The notes under the pieces are model-generated. The model made no database searches. It was not told the origin of the DNA and worked only from the letters and a program-made list of their open reading frames with translations. Shown piece by piece: positions 1 to 5,086 of a stretch of 5,086 bases of DNA (positions within the stretch are counted from its first letter, which is position 1; every line of letters starts with the position of its first letter). The position numbers and the translations under genes are program-made. The stretch comes from an uncultured Chlamydiae bacterium (GTDB lineage Bacteria; Chlamydiota; Chlamydiia; Chlamydiales; Rhabdochlamydiaceae): the NCBI GenBank assembly GCA_903867585.1, contig CAIPRZ010000032.1, forward strand, positions 1 through 5,086, given 5' to 3'.

Positions 1-315
1 GCTTGCTGAATTTTCTATAAAATGGGATCCAAATAAACCGGTATAAACAAGAGCCCAATCAAACTTAGCATGTCCCCCTTTGAATCCCCCATGCACCCTT
101 CCAAAGTTTCTTGTTGGGATGGTTTGATGATAGTTGCCATAAACATCAGTGCCTGTAAAAGTACCTTCACCCAATAATGTAGATAATTTTGAAGATAAAA
201 CTGGACTCATTTTTGGGGCATCTGTCGTTGGCAAAGCTTGCATAGAATCTATAAAAAAAGAATATGCCAAGATAGAGGTAAGAAAAAGGCTCTTTTTTTT
301 AGAAAAAAATGACAT
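1..315 (-). CDS. Exported protein of unknown function, possibly outer-membrane; 3' end beyond window
   Basis: The frame is open from an ATG at 315 to the left edge without a stop, giving the first 105 residues. The N-terminus is a clear Sec-type signal peptide: a basic stretch (Lys6-Lys8), a hydrophobic core at about residues 10-22 (LFLTSILAYSFFI), and a likely cleavage after Ala27 (SMQA before LPTT); Met at -3 is slightly unusual, so the exact site is uncertain. The mature part is rich in Gly, aromatic and alternating polar/hydrophobic residues (for example KFDWALVYTG, residues 84-93), which suggests beta strands of an outer-membrane barrel or a secreted beta protein. That is inference from 78 residues; I do not recognise the family. 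The start is supported by an AAAAGAG ribosome binding site seven bases upstream. It lies 54 bases downstream of the glycosyltransferase gene on the same strand. Near the start the gene carries a run of seven T and a run of eight A, which could be prone to slippage. A small plus-strand frame over the same bases has no support. Confidence 0.75.
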   Translation of the reverse strand, partial: MSFFSKKKSLFLTSILAYSFFIDSMQALPTTDAPKMSPVLSSKLSTLLGEGTFTGTDVYGNYHQTIPTRNFGRVHGGFKGGHAKFDWALVYTGLFGSHFIENSAS

Positions 316-322
316 AGCAAAA

Positions 323-329
323 CTCTTTT
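323..329 (-). promoter_or_regulatory. Ribosome binding site of the exported-protein gene
   Basis: AAAAGAG on the minus strand, seven bases before the ATG at 315. It fits the end of 16S rRNA only partly (AGAG core), but the spacing is right. It is the reason for preferring this ATG over the in-frame ATGs at codons 25 and 36, which would destroy the signal peptide. Confidence 0.5.
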
Positions 330-342
330 AGGTAATTTTTGT

Positions 343-371
343 AAAATAAAGCTATAACAAAACCTCTAGCT
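343..371 (-). terminator. Weak terminator-like hairpin after the glycosyltransferase gene
   Basis: On the minus strand AGCTA (371-367) can pair with TAGCT (354-350) around a 12-base loop, followed by TTATTTTA. The stem starts inside the stop codon of the glycosyltransferase gene. Five mostly A-T pairs and an interrupted T tract make this marginal; it might only attenuate read-through into the exported-protein gene, or be chance in AT-rich DNA. Confidence 0.2.
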
Positions 372-1353
372 AAATTTTGTATTGGTTGTGAGCTTTTTTA
401 AAATTTAAGTTTTTCATACAAGGAGCGCTGCAGGTTCTAAGTTGTGGACATCTTTTGATGAAGGATCTATTAAATGGACATGATCCTTGTAAATCCTCAT
501 CACTTCCATAAAACAAGGAACTGGAGGGGCCAAAGATTCCTTGGGAAGGAATTTTTAAAAGACGGGCTAAATGAAGTAATGAAGAATCAACCCCGATAAA
601 AAGGGTTGTTTTTTCAAAATAGGGAACGTAATCCATAAGCTCTGGAAAAGAGATGACAATTCCTGAATGGGAACCAAGAAGCTCTTCAAATTTCTTTTTT
701 TCTGAAGATAATGCTGGAATGATAAAAAAAGCATTCTCATTACTGAGTTTTTTAAGAAGCTCTTTTATTTGCTCTGTGCTCATTTCTTTAGATCGCCAAA
801 AGGAACCAAGGCCAAGCATGATCACTTTTTTAGATAAATCAATCTCTAGTTCTTCAACCAATTTTGACTTTTTCAATTCTGGCTTAACAGGTTCAAGCTT
901 GGGAATAAGATCAGAAACAAGACCATGATAATAATCTAGATAATGAGTCTGTTTGACAACAAGGCGCTTAGCTTTAAATAAATAGTGGGTTTTTTCTGGA
1001 AGTTGAGAAAAAGCAAAGCTCCTTTTTTCCTTACCTTTAGCAAGACCCATAATAACACCTGATTTAAGATTTCCTTGAAAATCTAAAACAAGATCATATT
1101 TTTGTTGCTTGAGGACTTGGATAAACTTTCTAATAGCAGCAAAATGTTTTAAGGGCTTTTTTTTCCAGGTTTTAAAATCGCAAACCAGAAGCTTATCAAT
1201 CCCCTTAAAAGCCTCTAAAGTCGGAGCCCATTTTTTTTCCACCACCCAATCCATCACCATAGAGGGATATCTATTTTTTAAAGAAAGGACAACCGGAAGA
1301 GTTTGTAAAATATCCCCAAGACTTGAGGTTTTAATAACGAGGCATCTTTGCAT
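370..1353 (-). CDS. Glycosyltransferase family 9, lipopolysaccharide heptosyltransferase type
   Basis: The 327-residue product matches the GT9 (WaaC/WaaF/WaaQ) family in length and layout. These cytoplasmic, membrane-associated enzymes transfer L-glycero-D-manno-heptose from ADP-heptose to the Kdo/lipid A core. Visible landmarks: the N-terminal KTSSLGDILQTLPV (residues 8-21), DLVLDFQGNLKS (87-98) matching the family's D-x-Q-G-x-x-K-S motif, GLGSFWRSKEMS (181-192) at the place of the nucleotide-sugar-binding K-x-W-P segment, and GVDSSLLHLA then GPSSS (254-263, 275-279), the D-S/T-x-x-x-H-x-A signature. The C-terminus holds Cys292, 302, 308 and 312. Two Rossmann-like halves are implied. The start is fixed: an in-frame TAG lies two codons upstream of the ATG, and the first motif begins at residue 8. 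The gene begins inside the last eight codons of the pseudouridine synthase gene (23-base overlap) and has no clear ribosome binding site, so translation is probably coupled. Which sugar and acceptor it uses is not shown; heptosyltransferase I (WaaC) is the nearest guess. Confidence 0.85.
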   Translation of the reverse strand: MQRCLVIKTSSLGDILQTLPVVLSLKNRYPSMVMDWVVEKKWAPTLEAFKGIDKLLVCDFKTWKKKPLKHFAAIRKFIQVLKQQKYDLVLDFQGNLKSGVIMGLAKGKEKRSFAFSQLPEKTHYLFKAKRLVVKQTHYLDYYHGLVSDLIPKLEPVKPELKKSKLVEELEIDLSKKVIMLGLGSFWRSKEMSTEQIKELLKKLSNENAFFIIPALSSEKKKFEELLGSHSGIVISFPELMDYVPYFEKTTLFIGVDSSLLHLARLLKIPSQGIFGPSSSLFYGSDEDLQGSCPFNRSFIKRCPQLRTCSAPCMKNLNFKKAHNQYKI

Positions 1354-2197
1354 TAGTAACTAGATGTTTTAAAGCTTTTAAAAAATGAACGGGGGGCTTT
1401 GCATAAATTTCGATTATTTTTTGTGTAAGCGGATGACTAAACTTCAGATAATAAGCGTGAAGACAAAGCCCTTCGGGTAAATAGGTGCAAGAGGGTTTTT
1501 TCAAATAAATCGGATCACCTAAAACCGCGTGGCCGATGTGAGCTGCATGAGCTCTAATTTGATGCGTTTTTCCTGTAATGATATCAAATTCCATAAACGT
1601 TGATTGAAGCCCTAATCCCAGCTTTTTCCATTCTGTTTTCGCCATTACACCAGAAGCTTTTGAAGCCATCACTTTTATAGCATGGTGATCTTTTTTCACC
1701 TCTTCAAGAGGAACTTCTATTATACCACTATTTTGCAAAATATGCCCATCCACAAGAGCGATGTAGCGCTTGAGTATCAATCTATTTTTAAAAAGTCTAT
1801 CTAGCTCCCCTTTCATTTCTGGCGTTTTAGCCACAATCAGGAGACCACTTGTTTCTTTATCAAGTCTGTGAACAAGATATAGGGGATGATTAAAAAAATT
1901 TTTTAATGATTTTTCCTCTGAGACTATGCCTGGTGGTTTAAAAATAATAATAAACCCCGGATCCTCATATAAAACTTCTGGAGCTACAGCTATCAAAGGC
2001 TCTTTGATAACAATATCAATCTCATCCCCTTTTTTAAGCTGGTGGTTGCTGTAATCGATAACCCGCTTATTGACGCGGCAGCACCCTTTTTCAATCGTTT
2101 TTTTTATAAGTTTGGCAGAAAACTTGTCTTGGAAAGCGTTTTTTAAAAAAGAGGCTAATTTTAAACCATTAGCCTCAACGGTGAATTTATAACTCAT
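1331..2197 (-). CDS. RluA-family 23S rRNA/tRNA pseudouridine synthase
   Basis: The enzyme isomerises specific uridines in RNA to pseudouridine. The 288-residue protein has an N-terminal S4-type RNA-binding domain (about residues 12-62, including LIKKTIEKGCCRVNKRV and LKKGDEIDI) followed by the RluA catalytic domain. The catalytic motif HRLDKETSGLL is at 110-120, with Asp113 as the expected nucleophile; RYIALVDG (144-151) and GKTHQIRAH (209-217) are the other family blocks. The S4 domain points to the RluC/RluD type acting on large-subunit rRNA rather than to S4-less RluA, but the target uridine cannot be read from the sequence. The ATG overlaps the pepA stop as ATGA, and the only purine-rich stretch before it (AAGG) is one base away, too close to act normally, so it is probably translated by ribosomes that have just finished pepA. 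The C-terminus (TNAKMPRY) overlaps the start of the glycosyltransferase gene. Confidence 0.92.
   Translation of the reverse strand: MSYKFTVEANGLKLASFLKNAFQDKFSAKLIKKTIEKGCCRVNKRVIDYSNHQLKKGDEIDIVIKEPLIAVAPEVLYEDPGFIIIFKPPGIVSEEKSLKNFFNHPLYLVHRLDKETSGLLIVAKTPEMKGELDRLFKNRLILKRYIALVDGHILQNSGIIEVPLEEVKKDHHAIKVMASKASGVMAKTEWKKLGLGLQSTFMEFDIITGKTHQIRAHAAHIGHAVLGDPIYLKKPSCTYLPEGLCLHAYYLKFSHPLTQKIIEIYAKPPVHFLKALKHLVTNAKMPRY
2194..2197 (-). promoter_or_regulatory. ATGA stop-start overlap coupling pepA to the pseudouridine synthase
   Basis: The four bases hold the ATG of the pseudouridine synthase (2197-2195) and the TGA of pepA (2196-2194). No well-spaced ribosome binding site precedes the ATG, which supports translational reinitiation. 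The overlap is seen directly; the coupling is inferred. Confidence 0.6.
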
Positions 2198-3630
2198 GCC
2201 TTAAGAAATTGGAGAAGGAGTCTTACCCCAAATCCGGTAGCAAGAGAATTATGATACATTTTAGGTTCTGAAATATAAGCAACCCCTGCAATATCTAAAT
2301 GAGCCCATTCGGTCCCTTCATCCACAAAAGCTTCGATAAAAAGAGCTCCGGTAGAGGCCCCACCAAGTCTTTTTCCTGAATTTTTTAAATCCGCAATCGG
2401 AGATTTAAGCTGATCTTTAAACTCATGGTATAAAGGCATTGGCCAAAGCTTCTCCCCTGTTTTATCAGCCGATTCTAAAAGTTTTTCTTCAAGCTTTTTA
2501 GAACGGGTAAAAAGTCCTGCGGCCTCTTCACCAAGAGCAATCGTAATAGCGCCGGTTAAAGTAGCAAGATCAATAATTGAGCTTATACCCATTTGTCTTT
2601 GTATATAGGTGATGGCATCAGAAAGGACAAGTCTACCTTCGGCATCGGTATTATTGATTTCAACAGTTTTTCCATTAAGACTTTTAATGACATCGCCGGG
2701 TTTATAACTTAATGGACCAATGGCATTTTCGCAGCTAGCAACTACAGATACAAAGTTCTTTTTAAGTTTGATAGAGGCAGCCGCTTTCATAACGCCGATT
2801 ACAGCAGCAGCTCCTGCCATATCGCATTTCATAGTCTCAATAGAACCTGTCGGTTTTAAATTGAGCCCTCCGGTATCAAACGTAATCCCTTTACCAAGAA
2901 AAGCCACTGGCTTTTCTTTAGAATCTTCAGCCCCTTTATATTCCATGATAATTAAAGCAGGCTCGTCGCTGGATCCTTTAGCTACTGCTAATAAAAGACC
3001 AAAGCCCAACCGTTCAAGTTCGTTTTTTCTAAGGACTGTTGTTTTAATATTGGGGTAAGTATTAGATAAATCGATCGCTTCTTGAGCAAGTCTTGTAGGA
3101 GTAATCGAGTCCGCATTAGCATTGACTAAATCTCGAGCTAAATCAACAGCCTCATGAACCTTTTCTAAATCCTTAAAAGCGTCTGTAGCCTGTTTTGAAG
3201 CAAATAAGATAAGTAGCTGCTCTAAAGTATGGGTATCTTTTTTATACTCATAAAATCCATAGCGACTTAATAGTAACCCTTCTAGTAAAGCAATCTGCAG
3301 CGCGTTTTTTAAACTCTCTGGCATTTCTAAAACCGCTTGTTTGACGTTTTTTAAATGATGGAGCGCTTTGATACAACTAGAGGCCAAGATCCGGGTTTTT
3401 TCCTCATCTAATTCAGAAATTTTACCCAAGCCTACAAGTAAAATACGGTATTTTTTTTCATAGACCACAACGGTCTCTTTATATTTACCGGTAAAATCAC
3501 CTCTTTCTTTCATGGCCTCAAGTAATTTTTCAGCCATCGGAGAATGGGGATAGAGTTTGTCCTCTTCAGTAAGAAAAAGAACTAAAGTATCAGCATTATC
3601 CGGACGCTCTGTCACTAGTTGTATTAACAT
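2194..3630 (-). CDS. pepA: Leucyl aminopeptidase PepA (M17 family)
   Basis: Cytosolic, usually hexameric, two-metal (Zn/Mn) aminopeptidase that removes N-terminal residues, preferably Leu, from peptides; likely used for peptide and amino-acid recycling. The 478-residue product has the variable N-terminal domain (about 1-150, with ILLVGLGK at 63-70) and the M17 catalytic domain (about 160-478). All active-site residues known from E. coli PepA are present at a constant offset of 23: metal ligands Lys247, Asp252, Asp270, Asp329, Glu331 (E. coli K270, D275, D293, D352, E354) and catalytic Lys259 and Arg333 (K282, R356). The signature NTDAEGRL is at 327-334. Blocks such as ARDLVNANAD (165-174) and EWAHLDIAG (441-449) resemble chlamydial PepA as I remember it. 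AGGTGG seven bases before the ATG supports the start. It follows ssb by 18 bases and overlaps the next gene by four. E. coli PepA also binds DNA in Xer recombination and carAB control; nothing here shows whether this one does. Confidence 0.97.
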   Translation of the reverse strand: MLIQLVTERPDNADTLVLFLTEEDKLYPHSPMAEKLLEAMKERGDFTGKYKETVVVYEKKYRILLVGLGKISELDEEKTRILASSCIKALHHLKNVKQAVLEMPESLKNALQIALLEGLLLSRYGFYEYKKDTHTLEQLLILFASKQATDAFKDLEKVHEAVDLARDLVNANADSITPTRLAQEAIDLSNTYPNIKTTVLRKNELERLGFGLLLAVAKGSSDEPALIIMEYKGAEDSKEKPVAFLGKGITFDTGGLNLKPTGSIETMKCDMAGAAAVIGVMKAAASIKLKKNFVSVVASCENAIGPLSYKPGDVIKSLNGKTVEINNTDAEGRLVLSDAITYIQRQMGISSIIDLATLTGAITIALGEEAAGLFTRSKKLEEKLLESADKTGEKLWPMPLYHEFKDQLKSPIADLKNSGKRLGGASTGALFIEAFVDEGTEWAHLDIAGVAYISEPKMYHNSLATGFGVRLLLQFLKA

Positions 3631-3637
3631 GTCTTAA

Positions 3638-3643
3638 CCACCT
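3638..3643 (-). promoter_or_regulatory. Ribosome binding site of pepA
   Basis: AGGTGG on the minus strand, seven bases before the pepA ATG and inside the 18-base gap after the ssb stop. Together with the short N-terminal strand that follows, it fixes the start at 3630. Confidence 0.75.
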
Positions 3644-3648
3644 AGAAG

Positions 3649-4068
3649 TTAAAATGGGATTTCATCATCAGAAAAGTTCATATCGCTCTTACCTTGTCCG
3701 ACAGCCGTTTCTGCCATCATAGCCGCATTATTATTAGCTTCTTGGGATTGACCACTACCTTGTGATTTACCAAATGGGCTAAAGGATACATGCCAAGCTG
3801 TTAAAGAAACTGAGATTTGAGGTTTCCCTTCGCGATCAGTAAAAATTTCAGGTTTATTAAGCTCACCTGTGCAAATAACCGGACTTCCTTTTTTAAAATA
3901 GGGAACCATATTATCAAATTGATCACCCCAAAGAGTTACTTTCCACCAAATCGTATCATCTTTACGAGCTTTAGTAGCCACTCTTAATGTGGTAACTTTT
4001 TGTCCTGATGAGGTAAAACGGACTTCAGCGTCTGCTCCAAGATGTCCACCAATAGTTGTTTGATTCAT
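3649..4068 (-). CDS. ssb: Single-stranded DNA-binding protein SSB
   Basis: Binds single-stranded DNA during replication, recombination and repair and recruits partner enzymes through its C-terminal tip. The 139-residue protein has an OB fold over about residues 1-98: the N-terminal strand MNQTTIGGHLGADAEVRFT, a TLRVATKAR segment (27-35), the DNA-stacking aromatic region IWWKVTLWG (40-48), YFKKGSPVICTGEL (57-70) and a closing strand ending in FSPFG (96-100). A flexible Gln/Asn/Gly/Ala-rich linker (101-133) leads to the acidic tip DDEIPF, the standard partner-binding end (E. coli DDDIPF). It is somewhat shorter than the 155-178 residues of many SSBs because the linker is short. AGGGGAG five bases before the ATG is a strong ribosome binding site. 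It is the first gene of the compact leftward cluster, and ssb followed by pepA is the order I recall from Chlamydia. Confidence 0.96.
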   Translation of the reverse strand: MNQTTIGGHLGADAEVRFTSSGQKVTTLRVATKARKDDTIWWKVTLWGDQFDNMVPYFKKGSPVICTGELNKPEIFTDREGKPQISVSLTAWHVSFSPFGKSQGSGQSQEANNNAAMMAETAVGQGKSDMNFSDDEIPF

Positions 4069-4073
4069 AAAAT

Positions 4074-4080
4074 CTCCCCT
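4074..4080 (-). promoter_or_regulatory. Ribosome binding site of ssb
   Basis: AGGGGAG on the minus strand, five bases before the ssb ATG. It is the strongest ribosome binding site in the window, as expected for an abundant protein at the head of a cluster. Confidence 0.8.
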
Positions 4081-4126
4081 TTAGTAATAGTGCGTATAAG
4101 TTTTTAGCATAGATTCTTTGCCGAAT

Positions 4127-4155
4127 TTAATAAACACCCAAATAACACCATGCAA
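4127..4155 (-). promoter_or_regulatory. Candidate weak sigma-70/sigma-66 type promoter for the ssb cluster
   Basis: In the 158-base gap before ssb the minus strand reads TTGCAT (4155-4150), a 17-base spacer, then TATTAA (4132-4127). The match is 3 of 6 at -35 and 4 of 6 at -10. The spacing and position, about 60 bases before the ssb ATG, are suitable. Other poor matches exist in this AT-rich gap (for example TATGCT about 30 bases nearer the gene), so the choice is uncertain. The rest of the gap (4069-4226) shows no gene, no RNA and no good terminator. Confidence 0.3.
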
Positions 4156-4226
4156 TTCATCGATTCTAAATCAATAGGAAAAGTTTTTTTAATCAAAATT
4201 ATAAAGCCGACAAGGCAGATGGATTT

Positions 4227-5086
4227 CTAATCTATTTTTTTAGCTAAAACCCTGTAAACGCCGTTACACACTTTATAGGTATCTAAAGGATCTTCTTTAA
4301 ACATGGCATCTTCATATTCAACAGAAGCGGCATTAGGTTTATCAGAATTTAAAAAGACTGCTGATTCTTTAGAATTATCTACTTCATAAAGTTCTAATCC
4401 TAAAGCGTCAGCTCGCTCCTTGGCAAATTTTTTTAATTCTTTAGCTTCAAGAGATGTATCAAAAGGATAGGATGGTTCAACAAGTAGAGCCGCCTTACCC
4501 TCTGGATTTTTGATAAGTTTAACCAGGCAGCGCGCTTTAATAGGACCATCCTCGGCCTCTTTAAGAGTTAGTATTCGAATCTTACCATCCAAAAGGTAAC
4601 CCAAAAGACCTTGGGTGTTATAAGCGTTACCGTTGACATTTTGGCAACTACCTTGAACCTCTGTACCACATAAAAATAAGTCCTGCCAGTCTTCAGAGTC
4701 TTTCAAAATAAGACCGTTCAAGCGCGACTCTGGTAACGTAATTGTTCGAGAAAATCCGCTCTCCCATAAATCACGCTGGTTTAGCCCCTCTTTTGTTGTT
4801 GTTAAAAGCTCTTTATAAGAATTGTTTAGATGACGTTGTTCTAAGAACTCACCAGAACAAACATCAGCTATAAATTTCTTCAGCATCGGCACAAGCTCTT
4901 CGACTTCTAATAAATTTTTGGCATAGGTAAATATAGAAGAGGGCATCCTGGAAGCCATGAATGTTTTAAGAAAAATTTCTCGCTGATCTTCTTTAAGAAG
5001 TCCGTTACTAATAAATTTAGCGATAATTTTGTTTTTTAAAGTATCATAATGTAGGTCTGGAAAAGCGTCGATTTCATCTGCTAAAA
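4227..5086 (-). CDS. Protein of unknown function; 5' end beyond window
   Basis: The frame has no stop from 4229 to the right edge: 285 residues are visible, 42 of them upstream of the first in-window ATG (4958), so that ATG is probably internal. I do not recognise the protein. There is no signal peptide or membrane segment in the visible part. The first ~100 residues look helical (e.g. EVEELVPMLKKFIADV, visible residues 61-76). A denser alpha/beta module follows: LFLCGTEVQGSCQNVNG (visible 136-152) with Cys139 and Cys147, GLLGYLLDGKIRILTLK (159-175), an ARCLVKLI strand (184-191), AALLVEPSYPF (198-208), a charged helix (212-228) and LGLELYEV (228-235). The order (Cys-Gly block, turn, two strands, helix) loosely recalls the PcfJ-like or acetyltransferase-like folds, but this is only a shape impression. 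I have a vague memory of similar CGTEV-GSC blocks in hypothetical proteins of environmental chlamydiae. It ends 158 bases before ssb on the same strand; no strong terminator separates them. Confidence 0.75.
   Translation of the reverse strand, partial: LADEIDAFPDLHYDTLKNKIIAKFISNGLLKEDQREIFLKTFMASRMPSSIFTYAKNLLEVEELVPMLKKFIADVCSGEFLEQRHLNNSYKELLTTTKEGLNQRDLWESGFSRTITLPESRLNGLILKDSEDWQDLFLCGTEVQGSCQNVNGNAYNTQGLLGYLLDGKIRILTLKEAEDGPIKARCLVKLIKNPEGKAALLVEPSYPFDTSLEAKELKKFAKERADALGLELYEVDNSKESAVFLNSDKPNAASVEYEDAMFKEDPLDTYKVCNGVYRVLAKKID

Noticed and set aside
149..331. Plus-strand 60-residue frame starting with GTG
   Set aside because: It lies opposite the signal-peptide gene, which has a ribosome binding site and a recognisable export signal. 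The plus frame has no upstream ribosome binding site and no motif.
653..928. Plus-strand 91-residue frame
   Set aside because: Antisense to the well-supported glycosyltransferase gene; Ser/Phe-rich composition is typical of a shadow frame.
1157..1238. A8 runs in the glycosyltransferase gene (about 1157-1164 and 1230-1237) as programmed frameshift sites
   Set aside because: The full-length frame carries all family motifs on both sides and no useful alternative frame follows; the runs encode Lys-rich segments in AT-rich DNA.
1109..1363. Plus-strand 84-residue frame
   Set aside because: Antisense to the N-terminal half of the glycosyltransferase, with no family features.
2720..3058. Plus-strand 112-residue frame
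   Set aside because: Antisense to the catalytic domain of pepA, whose active-site residues are all conserved; no ribosome binding site.
4145..4185. Small inverted repeat GATT-CTA-AATC before ssb as an operator
   Set aside because: Only four A-T-rich pairs; such repeats arise by chance in this base composition.
4201..4229. Possible terminator after the unknown gene (GCC-TTGTC-GGC on the minus strand, then T-rich)
   Set aside because: The stem is only three base pairs and the following T tract is interrupted, so it does not support an intrinsic terminator.

Overview
The window is a single block of leftward (minus-strand) genes at roughly 40% G+C. It most likely comes from an obligate intracellular bacterium of the Chlamydiae, probably an 'environmental' lineage (Parachlamydia/Simkania/Waddlia-like) rather than Chlamydia itself. 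The main argument is an ssb gene directly followed by pepA, the order I recall from Chlamydia trachomatis. The deduced SSB and PepA proteins also resemble the chlamydial versions in several short stretches: an FSPFG segment after the SSB OB fold, and TRDLVN/AWAHLDIAG-like blocks in PepA. The assignment rests on remembered sequence, not on a search, and the exact genus cannot be given.

In the direction of transcription (right to left): (1) A gene running off the right edge encodes an unrecognised, apparently soluble protein. Its frame is open to the window end, so its true start is outside. (2) A 158-base gap with one weak promoter candidate precedes (3) ssb, single-stranded DNA-binding protein. 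18 bases later comes (4) pepA, an M17 leucyl aminopeptidase with every metal ligand and catalytic residue in place. Its stop overlaps the start of (5) an RluA-family pseudouridine synthase (ATGA overlap), which overlaps by 23 bases (6) a family-9 glycosyltransferase (heptosyltransferase type). After a 54-base gap, (7) the 5' part of a gene for an exported, possibly outer-membrane, protein runs off the left edge.

Genes 3 to 6 are packed like one operon. Their functions (DNA replication and repair, peptide turnover, RNA modification, LPS core synthesis) do not form a pathway, so the grouping looks like a growth/housekeeping operon held together by transcription. The exported protein has its own good ribosome binding site and may be a fifth member or a separate unit.

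Both edge genes are incomplete and are the least understood part of the window. I see no RNA genes, CRISPR, insertion sequences, attachment sites or replication origin. All gaps between genes are under 160 bases.
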